NCBI RefSeq assembly: GCF_030269605.1
Contig: NZ_BSTQ01000002.1
Location: forward strand, 186,001-250,000
Direction: 5' to 3'
Length of the DNA stretch: 64,000 bases
Source: Lentzea sp. NBRC 105346
GTDB lineage: Bacteria > Actinomycetota > Actinomycetes > Mycobacteriales > Pseudonocardiaceae
The notes beneath the pieces are model-generated. The model was not told the DNA's origin and made no database searches. It worked only from the letters and a program-made list of their open reading frames with translations. Below are positions 50,307-58,668 of this stretch, in pieces (position 1 is the stretch's first letter; each line of letters opens with the position of its first letter). A program made the position numbers and the translations under genes.

Positions 50307-52100
50307 GTGAACGCTTTGCGACGCACGACCCTGTGCGCCGCGGCTGTTTCCGCCGCCGTGCTCAGCGTGGTGTCACCCGCCATCGCAACCGCCTCACCTC
50401 AACCGGACGTGGCCGCACAGCCCAGTGGCACCCGTCCGTTCGAGCGACTGATCGTCGCCTACAAGCCCGGAACCGCCGAGGCTTCGTCCGATTCCGCTGC
50501 CGCGGACGACGCCCGCGCGAAGGGCGAGACCCTGCACCACCGGATGTCCACCGGTGCCGTGGTCGTCGACCTCGGTGAGAGGACCACGAAGGCCGACTCC
50601 ACGATCCAGGCGTTCCGCAACGACCCGGACGTCGCCTACGTCGAGCCGGACCTGCTGATGCAGCCGCTGGCCGACCCGAACGACACCGAGTGGTCGCGCC
50701 AGTGGGACCTCTACGAGGCCACCGCCGGCATGAACGTGCCCGGCGCCTGGTCGTCCTCGACCGGTCAGGGCGTCACGGTCGCCGTGATCGACACCGGCTA
50801 CGTCGCGCACTCCGACCTCGCGTCGCAGATCGTCGCGGGCTACGACTTCGTGTCGGACGCCGCGCGCGCCCGTGACGGCAGTGGTCGCGACAGCGACCCG
50901 TCGGACAACGGCGACTGGATGAAGAAGGGCGACTGCGGCACCGACCTGTTGGGCAACCCGATCCCCGCGCAGGACCAGAACTCCTCGTGGCACGGCACGC
51001 ACGTCGCCGGCACGATCGCCGCCGCCACCAACAACGGCAAGGGCGTCGCGGGCATCGCGTACAACGCGAAGATCCAGCCGCTGCGCGTGCTGGCGCAGTG
51101 CGGTGGCGCGACGTCGGACATCGCCGACGCGATCATCTGGGCCTCGGGCGGCACGGTGAGCGGCGTGCCCGCGAACCAGACGCCGGCGAAGGTCATCAAC
51201 ATGTCGCTCGGCGGTCAGTCGTCGTGCTCCTCGACCTACCAGAACGCGATCAACTCGGCCGTTTCGCGGGGTACGACCGTCGTTGTCGCCGCTGGTAACT
51301 CGAACGCCGACGTCTCGGGCTTCACGCCGGCCAACTGCAACAACGTGATCAGCGTCGCCGCGCTGGGCCGTGAGGGCAACAAGGCCTTCTACTCCAACTA
51401 CGGCGCCAAGATCGACGTGGCGGCACCGGGTGGCGAGACCCGTCGCGGCACCGACACGCCGGGCACGATCACGACGCCGCAGAACGGCATCTGGTCCACG
51501 CTGAACGACGGCGCCACCACGCCGGGTTCGGAGACCTACAAGCCGTACCAGGGCACCTCGATGGCCGCGCCGCACATCGCCGGTCTCGCCGCGCTGGTCA
51601 AGGCCCGCAACTCCGCGCTCACCCCGGCGGAGATCGAGACGCTGATCAAGAACAACACGCGCCCGATCCCCGGCACCTGCTCCGGTGGCTGCGGCACGGG
51701 CCTGGCGGACGCGACCAAGACGGTCGCGGCGGCCGGTGGCGGCACCACCCCGCCCGGTGGCGGCACGCTCGTGAACGACACGAACGTGACCATCAACGAC
51801 AACAGCACCGCCACGTCGACGATCAGCGTGACGGCGTCGGGCAACGCGACCTCGGGCCTGAAGGTCGGCGTCGACATCAAGCACACCTACCGCGGTGACC
51901 TGGTGATCGACCTCATCGCGCCGGACGGCACGGCCTACCGGCTGAAGAACTCGTCGACGACGGACTCGGCCGACAACGTGCTGGCCACCTACACCGTCAA
52001 CGCCTCCAGCGAGGTCGCGGCGGGCACGTGGACGCTGAAGGTCCAGGACGTCTACTCCGGCGACACCGGCTACATCGACTCCTGGAACCTCACCCTGTAA
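50307..52100 (+). CDS. Secreted S8 serine protease (subtilisin) with P-domain
   Basis: 597 residues. Signal peptide to about residue 29; an inhibitor-I9-like propeptide follows (about 45-115, RLIVAYKPG...VAYVEPD). The catalytic triad is complete: Asp162 (VIDTGY), His229 (HGTHVAGT) and Ser418 (GTSMAAPH), with Asn in AAGNSNADV as the oxyanion residue. Paired Cys suggest disulfides. After a Gly/Thr-rich linker (TPPGGGTLVN) the last about 110 residues form a proprotein-convertase P-domain (VGVDIKHTYRGDLVIDLIAP, GTWTLKVQDVYSGDTGYIDSW). It is exported and self-processed, probably degrading external protein. Divergent from a TrmB/LuxR-like regulator. Confidence 0.92.
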   Translation: MNALRRTTLCAAAVSAAVLSVVSPAIATASPQPDVAAQPSGTRPFERLIVAYKPGTAEASSDSAAADDARAKGETLHHRMSTGAVVVDLGERTTKADSTIQAFRNDPDVAYVEPDLLMQPLADPNDTEWSRQWDLYEATAGMNVPGAWSSSTGQGVTVAVIDTGYVAHSDLASQIVAGYDFVSDAARARDGSGRDSDPSDNGDWMKKGDCGTDLLGNPIPAQDQNSSWHGTHVAGTIAAATNNGKGVAGIAYNAKIQPLRVLAQCGGATSDIADAIIWASGGTVSGVPANQTPAKVINMSLGGQSSCSSTYQNAINSAVSRGTTVVVAAGNSNADVSGFTPANCNNVISVAALGREGNKAFYSNYGAKIDVAAPGGETRRGTDTPGTITTPQNGIWSTLNDGATTPGSETYKPYQGTSMAAPHIAGLAALVKARNSALTPAEIETLIKNNTRPIPGTCSGGCGTGLADATKTVAAAGGGTTPPGGGTLVNDTNVTINDNSTATSTISVTASGNATSGLKVGVDIKHTYRGDLVIDLIAPDGTAYRLKNSSTTDSADNVLATYTVNASSEVAAGTWTLKVQDVYSGDTGYIDSWNLTL

Positions 52101-52127
52101 AGGACCTCACGCTGCAGAGGCGTGTTG

Positions 52128-52168
52128 GAGGGGGCCGTCGCCGAGCCTCGACGGTGGCGGCTCCCTCG
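52128..52168 (+). terminator. Imperfect hairpin after the subtilisin gene
   Basis: GAGGGGGCCGTCGCCG pairs imperfectly with CGGTGGCGGCTCCCTC across a short loop, beginning about 28 bases after the stop. It precedes the longer palindrome at 52179. Confidence 0.55.
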
Positions 52169-52178
52169 CTCCCAAGTG

Positions 52179-52227
52179 TCGTTAAGGCCACCTTCACTGC
52201 GCTCAGCGCAGTGAAGGTGGCCTTAAC
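52179..52227. repeat. Perfect 24-bp-arm palindrome, GTGAAGGTGGCC family
   Basis: Arms 52179-52202 and 52204-52227 are exact reverse complements around a single central base. Apart from a few positions it is the same sequence as 39142-39195. It ends 4 bases before the stop of the convergent S41 gene, an arrangement matching the 39142 copy, and could terminate both genes. Confidence 0.9.
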
Positions 52228-52231
52228 GGTT

Positions 52232-54106
52232 TCAGCTGGTGACCTTGCGCGCGGCCACCAGCTTTCCGCCCGAGAAACCCTCGACGCGGAGCTTCTGTCC
52301 ACTGGGGACGGTCAGTGCGTGCACCCCGTCCGCGACGTCGCGCGTGGCGACGGGACGGTCGTCGACGTAGAGGTCGACCCGGTCCAGGTTGACGGTGTCC
52401 AGCGACACCGTGGCCCCGGACCACGCCACCCCGAGCCGCCGCACCGGGAGTGCAGCGAGCAGCTCTCCCGCCTTCGCCAGCAGATCCTTGTTGCCGTGCA
52501 ACAGGTCGTCGGCGGTCATGTCGTGCTGGTGCGTCGGCCGCACCCCGAGGTCCTCGACCGGTGTCCCGGCGAGCTTCCCGACCCGCAGCGTGCGCCGGAT
52601 CGAGACGCGCATGTTCGCCTTGTTCGGCAGGTCCTTGTACGGCGTCGCGAGGTCCGGTTCGGGGATCCTCATCAACGTGGCGAGCAGCCCGTGCGTCCAC
52701 ACGTTCGCACCGCCGGCGCCGGTGTTGGCGTCGACACCGAGGATCGGGCCGATCTCGTGGTCCGCCCAGCCCGCCGAGAAGATGTCGGTCGCCGAGTAGC
52801 ACCGGGCGTCGGTGATCAGCACCGTCGGCCCGTGGTAGGTCTGGCCGATCGCGTTGGCGTCCTCCTCCGGCGTGATCGAGTGCGCGCACGAGAACGCGGC
52901 GCCGGTCTCGGTGGACTCGTCCAGCGACGGGAACCACGGCCCGAGGTCGATCTGGTGCGTCGGGTTCTTCGCGTGCCGGTTGCAGATGCGCAGGTTCAGC
53001 GGAGTGCTGAGGAACTGCACCGGCTCGGGCTCGATGTGCTTGGGCGTCAACGTCTGCAGCGTCATCTCGCTGGCGAAGATGTGCCCGCCGCCGTTGCCGC
53101 GCACGTCGACGATCAGGCCGTTCTGCGGCAGCAACGCGGCCAGCCGCACGAACTCCTGCACGAACGCGTCCGGATCGTTGACGCTGAACGAGAAGATCCG
53201 CAGGTGCCCGAACGTGCCGGACGGCGTCGTCACCGGACGGGCGCGGAACACGTTGGGCATCGTCGTCGGGACATCGTCCGACGCGGCCGGTGCGACCTCC
53301 TTGGCGTCGACCGAGGCGACGGCCGGGCGGTACAGCAGGACCTTCGCGCGTGACTTCTCGTCCGCGTCGAGGTCCACGCCCTGCGCGACGGACGACGCCG
53401 ACAGCTCGTCCGGATCGGTCATCGCGGGCGGGTTCTTCGCGACCCGCCACTGCTCGCGCAGGTCGCGCACGGTGCCGTCGAGACCGCGGTACGTGACGAC
53501 GACCCAGTCCTCGTCCGGCGGCAGCTGGATCACCAGCGGCCGCAGCGTCAGCGACTCCAGGCCGCGCGCGAGGTTGGCGGCGCTGTTGCTGCCGGCGAAG
53601 CGCTGGCCGTTCACCTCGACCGCGCGGTCGATCGGTGTGCCGTTCCAGTGCGTCACCTCGGCGCCGGGGCCGAACGACGGCTGGTCGTAGCCCTCGACGA
53701 TCCGGGCCACGAGGTAGCGCGTCTCGCCGGACGGCATGCGGCATTTCTCGAACGCGAACGGCAGGAACGCGCTCATGCCGGCGAACGGCGCGGGCAGCAG
53801 GTAGTTGGTGTGCAGGTCGCGCACCGAGTGGAAGGTGGTCGACAGCTCGCGGTGGAAGAGCCATTCGTCTTCCATCGAAGCGTCGGTGAGCCGCTCGAGT
53901 CTGGAACGCAGGACTCTCAGACGTTGCACGGGGTTCACGGCGTGCATCGCCACCTTGAGCGGCAGGTGCGCGTAGTTCTGCTCGATCAGCACGAGCGCCT
54001 GCTCGACGATCAGCTTGCGCTGCGCGAGCGTCAGTGTGCCCGCCGTCCTGCGGAACTCGGCGAGCCCGGCGGATTCGGCCAGAACCGGGTTGATGGTTGT
54101 CGTCAT
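52232..54106 (-). CDS. S41 family (C-terminal processing) peptidase
   Basis: 624 residues. ATG 54106 is preceded by AAGGAGG. There is no signal peptide. An N-terminal helical region (1-110) precedes a PDZ-like stretch (YDQPSFGPGAEVTHWNGTPI). The catalytic domain contains GLIVDVRGNGGG and RCYSATDIFSAGWADH, where Ser of CYSATD would be the nucleophile as in tail-specific proteases; the Lys four turns later is less clear. The C-terminal about 80 residues are beta-rich. Cytoplasmic S41 proteins of this size resemble tricorn-core-like peptidases. Substrate unknown. Confidence 0.82.
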   Translation of the reverse strand: MTTTINPVLAESAGLAEFRRTAGTLTLAQRKLIVEQALVLIEQNYAHLPLKVAMHAVNPVQRLRVLRSRLERLTDASMEDEWLFHRELSTTFHSVRDLHTNYLLPAPFAGMSAFLPFAFEKCRMPSGETRYLVARIVEGYDQPSFGPGAEVTHWNGTPIDRAVEVNGQRFAGSNSAANLARGLESLTLRPLVIQLPPDEDWVVVTYRGLDGTVRDLREQWRVAKNPPAMTDPDELSASSVAQGVDLDADEKSRAKVLLYRPAVASVDAKEVAPAASDDVPTTMPNVFRARPVTTPSGTFGHLRIFSFSVNDPDAFVQEFVRLAALLPQNGLIVDVRGNGGGHIFASEMTLQTLTPKHIEPEPVQFLSTPLNLRICNRHAKNPTHQIDLGPWFPSLDESTETGAAFSCAHSITPEEDANAIGQTYHGPTVLITDARCYSATDIFSAGWADHEIGPILGVDANTGAGGANVWTHGLLATLMRIPEPDLATPYKDLPNKANMRVSIRRTLRVGKLAGTPVEDLGVRPTHQHDMTADDLLHGNKDLLAKAGELLAALPVRRLGVAWSGATVSLDTVNLDRVDLYVDDRPVATRDVADGVHALTVPSGQKLRVEGFSGGKLVAARKVTS

Positions 54107-54230
54107 GCTCGGCCTCCTTGTCCAGTAGAGGACGCGCAAGCCCGCTGGATACAACAAACTTCACCCGAATGGCCGCTAACCCGTGGCTCCGGATGCGCGA
54201 CTACCTGGTAAGGCCAAGGGGGCGACGCGC

Positions 54231-56453
54231 ATGAGTCCACGGACTTTGGAACTGCGTATCCATGGGGTCAACAACACGCCGCCGCACGCGATGCTGGGGC
54301 TGCCACGTGAGGCGGTCGGGCAGACGGGCGGCGACCACCTCGGCGGGTTCTGGACCGCGCTGGAACCCGGCGAGGAGCTGCGCACCGAGGCGTACTCGTG
54401 GGGCGGGATGGCGCGCAACTCCATGAGCCTGCCGGTGAAATATCGGTTCCTCGACACGGCGGCCCGCATCGGCTGGGCGTTGCTGCTGCCGTTCGGGCTC
54501 GCGAACGTCGCCTACTGGAGCCGGAAACTGCCGATCGGGAAGCAGCGACCGGACTGGCACAGCGGCAGTGGTGCCGCGACGACCCGGTTGTTCGGCCTCG
54601 GCCTGACCGTGCTGCTGGTGCTGGCGGCGTGCGAGATCGCCTTGGATCTCGCCGCGATCCAGTCGGCCCGGATGCCCGACTGGTTCACCGGGCTGCCCGT
54701 CGCCACGCGGGTCGCGATCGCGTCGGCGGCGCCGGTGTTGCTGTTGCTGGGCCTGTGGTTGCTGACCGCCAGGTCGCGCGTGCGGTACGAGCAGAAGACG
54801 ACGTCGGCCGGGCGATCCGACCGTGGTGCCGTGATGCTCGCCGATCCCGAGCTGTGGCGCGGTGACACGATGCTGCGCGAGCTGACGCGGGTGCACCTCG
54901 CGGCCGGCCTCTCGGTCGTCGCCCTGGTGTCCTCTGTGGACGTTTGGGCGTTCGCCCCGGCGTTCCGGGTCACTTCCGTGCTGTCGTTCGCCCTGCTGAT
55001 CGCGGCGGCCGCGCTGGCGTCACGGCGGGTCGCGGACGCTCCGGACGTGAAGTCCGAGCCGCACGGTCCGCGCGGTTCGATGGTGCTGCTGGCCGCATCG
55101 GTGACGGTCCTGGTCGAACAGATCATCGCTCTGGTGGTTGTTCAGCCGTCGTTCACGGCTCCGCTGATGGTGCCGGCGGGGCTGCCGCCGATCCTGCTGG
55201 CGTGCCTGCTCGGGATCGCCGCCTCGGCGTACGCGTGGCGCGCGAACCCGTGGCGGATCCCGTTGCTGCTCGGACTTCTCGTCACCGCAGGCCTCGTCGC
55301 GACGCGCTGGACCTGGATGGGACCGATTGTCGCCGTGCTCGGCGGGGTCGCACTGGTCGGGTTCGCGCTCAGCGCGAAGGAACGGCGGTGGCAGGCGTGG
55401 TCGGGCACCGGGCCGGGTGTGCTGCTCGGGTTGTCGCTGGCGTCGTCGATGACGCTCTCGACGGTGGCGGTCGTGGGGGCCGGGAAGTGGCTGGTGGGCG
55501 CGCCCGCGGTACCGGCGGTCTACACGTGGTTCAGCGGGTCGTTCATGGTCGCCGGGCTCGTCTTCGTGCTGGTCGTGGTCGTGGCCGGAGCGGTGATGGC
55601 GGTCCGCCTGATCAAGCCGTCGGTGCTGCTCGACGCGCTGCAGGAGGAGGGCGCCGCGCGCAACGTCCGGGCGCGGCACCTGGCCGCGCTGGCACATCGG
55701 GCGGAGAAGGTCGTCGGGCTGCTGTCGGCGGTGAGCGTGCTCGCCGTCGGGCTGGCGGTCGACGCGACCCTGTCCTCCCGCCGGGACCTCCCGCAGTGGA
55801 TCGTGGACTACGGACTGCTGGCCACGATCGCCGTGGGCGGAGCCGTGGTGGCCGCGTTCGCCGGGGCGCGGGCGACCCGGCCACTGGGGTTGGTGTGGGA
55901 CCTGCTGTGCTTCCTGCCGCGCACCGCCCACCCGTTCGCCCCGCCCTGCTACGCCGAACGCGCGGTGCCCGAACTGGTGGAGCGGGTGCGGGAATGGCTC
56001 GACGAAGCGCCGGAGAACCGCGTGGTGCTGTCCGCGCACAGCCTCGGCGCGGTGCTCGCGGCGGCGACGGTGTACGCGCTGCCGTCGACCGAACGGTTGT
56101 CGCTGATCACCTACGGCTCGCAGCTGCGACCGTACTTCGGGCGGATCTTCCCGGAGCTGCTCGGACCGGTGGTGCTCGGCCTGCCGGCGAGCCGTGGCGG
56201 GCGTCTGTGGTCCGTCGATCCGTGGCGCTGGCCGCACGTGAACGGTGCCGTCAACGGCGGTCTGTCCACTATGGTCCCGTGGACGAACCTGTGGCGCCGC
56301 ACGGACTTCCTCGGGTTCCCGGTCCAGGGCTACACGACCAACGACTGCGACCGGGCCGCCGCCGAGTGCAACGGGTCCGGACACATTCAACGACACTCGG
56401 ACTACCAGACGAGCGCGGAGTATCAGGCGGCACTAGCGTCTCACTTGGAATGA
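54231..56453 (+). CDS. Multi-spanning membrane protein with split alpha/beta-hydrolase motifs
   Basis: 740 residues. The N-terminal LELRIHGVNNTPPHAMLGL looks like the first strand and oxyanion HG turn of a lipase fold. About eleven transmembrane helices follow (residues about 75-560). The C-terminal part has VVLSAHSLGAVLAAATVYALP, the nucleophile elbow (Ser about 604), and late RHSDYQTSAEYQ, a candidate catalytic His. So the hydrolase core appears to be interrupted by a large membrane insert, an arrangement I associate with uncharacterised actinomycete lipase-like membrane proteins. AAGGGGG 9-15 bases upstream supports ATG 54231. Substrate unknown, perhaps a membrane lipid. Confidence 0.72.
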   Translation: MSPRTLELRIHGVNNTPPHAMLGLPREAVGQTGGDHLGGFWTALEPGEELRTEAYSWGGMARNSMSLPVKYRFLDTAARIGWALLLPFGLANVAYWSRKLPIGKQRPDWHSGSGAATTRLFGLGLTVLLVLAACEIALDLAAIQSARMPDWFTGLPVATRVAIASAAPVLLLLGLWLLTARSRVRYEQKTTSAGRSDRGAVMLADPELWRGDTMLRELTRVHLAAGLSVVALVSSVDVWAFAPAFRVTSVLSFALLIAAAALASRRVADAPDVKSEPHGPRGSMVLLAASVTVLVEQIIALVVVQPSFTAPLMVPAGLPPILLACLLGIAASAYAWRANPWRIPLLLGLLVTAGLVATRWTWMGPIVAVLGGVALVGFALSAKERRWQAWSGTGPGVLLGLSLASSMTLSTVAVVGAGKWLVGAPAVPAVYTWFSGSFMVAGLVFVLVVVVAGAVMAVRLIKPSVLLDALQEEGAARNVRARHLAALAHRAEKVVGLLSAVSVLAVGLAVDATLSSRRDLPQWIVDYGLLATIAVGGAVVAAFAGARATRPLGLVWDLLCFLPRTAHPFAPPCYAERAVPELVERVREWLDEAPENRVVLSAHSLGAVLAAATVYALPSTERLSLITYGSQLRPYFGRIFPELLGPVVLGLPASRGGRLWSVDPWRWPHVNGAVNGGLSTMVPWTNLWRRTDFLGFPVQGYTTNDCDRAAAECNGSGHIQRHSDYQTSAEYQAALASHLE

Positions 56454-56516
56454 ACCCTTTCCCGCTCAGGCACGTGCCGTGTCTGGGAATCTGGAAAGCG
56501 TTGACCAAGGAGAAGC

Positions 56517-57107
56517 ATGCGTACGTCTGTGGCGGTCCTCTTCGGATCCGTTCTGTTCCTGACCGCCTGTTCCGGTGGCACCAACACGGCGGCGCCGGCC
56601 CCGACCCCGACCTCGGCACCCGTGACGCCGGTCGCGGAGACCGCGGTCGCCGAGCCGGCCGCGTCGGGTGACCAGCCGAAGGGCATCACCTACGACGCGA
56701 AGCGCATCCCAGTCGGCGCGAAGCTCGCGGTGGCGTCCAAGGTGGCCGACGGGCAGACGACGGTCGAGCTGACCGTCAGCGGCCTGCTGCCGAACACCAA
56801 GTACGGCTCGCACGTGCACACCAAGCCGTGCGGCGCGAAGCCGGCGGACTCGGGCCCGCACTACCAGAACGAGAAGGACCCGGTGTCGCCGTCGGTCGAC
56901 GAGAAGTACGCGAACGCCTCGAACGAGATCTGGCTCGACTTCATCACGGACGACAAGGGCGCCGGCAAGGGCACGGCGACCGTGAAGTGGCAGTTCCGCA
57001 AGGGCGAGGCGAACGCCGTCATCGTGCACGCCGCGCACACGAGCACCGAGCACGGCAAGGCGGGCACCGCGGGCGACCGGCTCGCCTGCCTCACCGCCCA
57101 GTTCTGA
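56517..57107 (+). CDS. sodC: SodC-like lipoprotein, probably copper-only
   Basis: 196 residues. Lipobox LTAC with Cys18, then a Pro/Ala/Thr-rich linker to about residue 55. The SOD fold has copper ligands His99 and His101 (GSHVHTKPCG), His115 (GPHYQ) and His171 (VIVHA), the active-site Arg188 and a Cys105-Cys191 disulfide pair. Between His115 and Asp141 there is no His, so the two zinc-only ligands (His71 and His80 of human SOD1) are missing. That pattern is known for copper-only SOD-like proteins. Located outside the membrane, it would detoxify superoxide. A remnant of a second copy lies 30 bases downstream. Confidence 0.85.
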   Translation: MRTSVAVLFGSVLFLTACSGGTNTAAPAPTPTSAPVTPVAETAVAEPAASGDQPKGITYDAKRIPVGAKLAVASKVADGQTTVELTVSGLLPNTKYGSHVHTKPCGAKPADSGPHYQNEKDPVSPSVDEKYANASNEIWLDFITDDKGAGKGTATVKWQFRKGEANAVIVHAAHTSTEHGKAGTAGDRLACLTAQF

Positions 57108-57136
57108 CACGTCTGACCAGGGCTAGCGAACGCCCT

Positions 57137-57166
57137 CGGCTGGCGTGCCTCACCGCACAGTTCTGA
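57137..57166 (+). pseudogene. Remnant of a second sodC 3' end
   Basis: The last ten codons of sodC (57078-57107, RLACLTAQF plus stop) are repeated here with the same peptide and stop but three synonymous differences (CTC to CTG, GCC to GCG, GCC to GCA). Nothing upstream continues the homology. This looks like what is left of a tandem sodC paralogue. Confidence 0.7.
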
Positions 57167-57181
57167 CCAGGCGAAACGCTG

Positions 57182-57211
57182 AAACGGGGCCGGAGCGATC
57201 CGGCCCCGTTT
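57182..57211 (+). terminator. Rho-independent terminator after sodC
   Basis: A perfect 13-bp stem (57182-57194 with 57199-57211, AAACGGGGCCGGA / TCCGGCCCCGTTT) with a GCGA tetraloop. Confidence 0.9.
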
Positions 57212-57272
57212 GCGTGTACGGGCCAGGGGTATCCGCCAAATGCTTCCACTTTGAAGCAAGGGAGGACACACC

Positions 57273-57701
57273 ATGGTCGACGTCAGGGTCACCGCACCTG
57301 TACAGCGCGCGGCAGCGTCCGTGGGCGCGGTGTTCGGACTGGTGGGCATCCTGGGCTTCATCCCAGGCGTCACCACGGACTACGACAGCATGACGATCGC
57401 CGGGCAGGAGTCCCACGCGATGCTGCTGGGCGTGTTCATGGTCTCGGTCCTGCACAACGTGGTGCACCTGCTGTTCGGTGTCGCCGGGCTGCTGCTCGCC
57501 CGCACGGCCACCGGCGCCAGGTCGTTCCTCATCGTGGGCGGCGCGATCTACCTCGTCCTGTGGCTGTACGGCCTGCTGATCGACAAGGCGAGCGATGCCA
57601 ACTTCGTCCCGCTCAACAACGCCGACGACTGGCTGCACCTGGTGCTCGGTCTCGGCATGATCGCCCTGGGTGTGACGCTTGGGCGCCGGGCGATCCGCTG
57701 A
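57273..57701 (+). CDS. DUF4383 membrane protein
   Basis: 142 residues with four transmembrane helices. FGLVGILGFIPGVTTDYDSM, LLGVFMVSVLHNVVHLLFGVAGLLLARTA and NADDWLHLVLGLGMIALG are the DUF4383 pattern with its conserved HN-VH and HL motifs. Function unknown; the family is common in actinobacteria, often near stress genes. GGAGG lies 9 bases upstream of the ATG. Its end overlaps the start of the GCS2 gene by 23 bases. Confidence 0.85.
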   Translation: MVDVRVTAPVQRAAASVGAVFGLVGILGFIPGVTTDYDSMTIAGQESHAMLLGVFMVSVLHNVVHLLFGVAGLLLARTATGARSFLIVGGAIYLVLWLYGLLIDKASDANFVPLNNADDWLHLVLGLGMIALGVTLGRRAIR

Positions 57702-58668
57702 GACCGTCGGCGTAGAGGAGGAGTTCCTGCTCGCCGACCCGGCGACCGGGCGCACCGCACCGCGTGCCGCCGAGGTGCTGGCGGGTCTGCGGGACACCGG
57801 ACTGACACGGTTCCACGCCGAGCTCTCGGCCACCCAGGTGGAGGCCGCCACCGGGCCCTGCACGGATCTCACCGAACTGCGCGCGGCGCTCACCGAGGCG
57901 CGGTCGCTCGTGTGGTCGGCCGCGGAGTCGGCGGGCCTCCGCGTGCTCTCGGCCGGGGTGCCACCGTTGCCCACGCAGCCGATCCGCGCGGAAGGCGACC
58001 GGTTCCAGCGGATCGTGGCGCGGTACGCGGGTGTCGTCGCGGACTACGAGGCGTGCGCGTGTCAGGTGCACGTCGGCGTGCCCGATCGGGACACCGGGGT
58101 GGCCGTGCTCAACCACGTGCGGCCGTGGCTGCCGACGCTGCTGGCGTTGTCCGCGAACTCGCCGTGCCACGCGGGCCGGGTCACCGGCTACGCGAGCTGG
58201 CGGATCGTGCAGGTGTCGCGGTTCCCCGGCGCGGGCGTGCCGCCGTGGTTCGACTCGGCCGCCGCCTACGACGAGCACGTCACCCGCATGGTCGACTGCG
58301 GCACGCTGGTCGACCGCGGCATGACGTTCTGGCTGGCCCGGCTTTCCCCGCGTTATCCCACGGTCGAGTTCCGTGCCGCCGACGCCGTACCTGAGGTCGA
58401 TGACGCCGTCCTGCAGGCGGCTTTGGCGCGGGCGCTGGTCCGCACGGCACTCACCGAACTGGAGGCCGGGCGGGAGGGTCCGCGTGTCCGCGACGACGTG
58501 CTCTCGGCGGCCCTGTGGTCCGCGGCGCGGTACGGGCTCGCCGGCCCGGCCGTGCATCCGACACTCGAACGACAGGTGCCCGCGCGCGAGCTGCTGGACG
58601 AGCTCTTCGCACACGTCACGCCCGCGCTGCGACAGACCGGCGATCTCGGCGTACTGGAGGGCCGATGA
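57679..58668 (+). CDS. GCS2-family carboxylate-amine ligase (YbdK/EgtA-like)
   Basis: 329 residues. TVGVEEEFLLADPATGR is the ATP/Mg-binding start of the glutamate-cysteine ligase 2 family. CACQVHVGVPDRDTGVAVLNHVRPWLPTLLALSANSP is its central signature and PTVEFRAADAVPEVDDAV its C-terminal one. Members join a carboxylate such as glutamate to an amine such as cysteine. The start is a TTG inside the preceding gene; no better start precedes EEEF. It overlaps the di-iron gene by ATGA, suggesting both serve one pathway, perhaps a thiol or amide substrate for the oxidase. Confidence 0.85.
   Translation: MGAGRSAETVGVEEEFLLADPATGRTAPRAAEVLAGLRDTGLTRFHAELSATQVEAATGPCTDLTELRAALTEARSLVWSAAESAGLRVLSAGVPPLPTQPIRAEGDRFQRIVARYAGVVADYEACACQVHVGVPDRDTGVAVLNHVRPWLPTLLALSANSPCHAGRVTGYASWRIVQVSRFPGAGVPPWFDSAAAYDEHVTRMVDCGTLVDRGMTFWLARLSPRYPTVEFRAADAVPEVDDAVLQAALARALVRTALTELEAGREGPRVRDDVLSAALWSAARYGLAGPAVHPTLERQVPARELLDELFAHVTPALRQTGDLGVLEGR

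Noticed and set aside
27211..52227. Palindromes considered as CRISPR repeats
   Set aside because: They are single copies thousands of bases apart with no regular spacers and no cas genes in the window.
57145..57393. 82-codon rightward frame spanning the sodC terminator
   Set aside because: It runs through the strong hairpin and into DUF4383 in another frame; no family resemblance.
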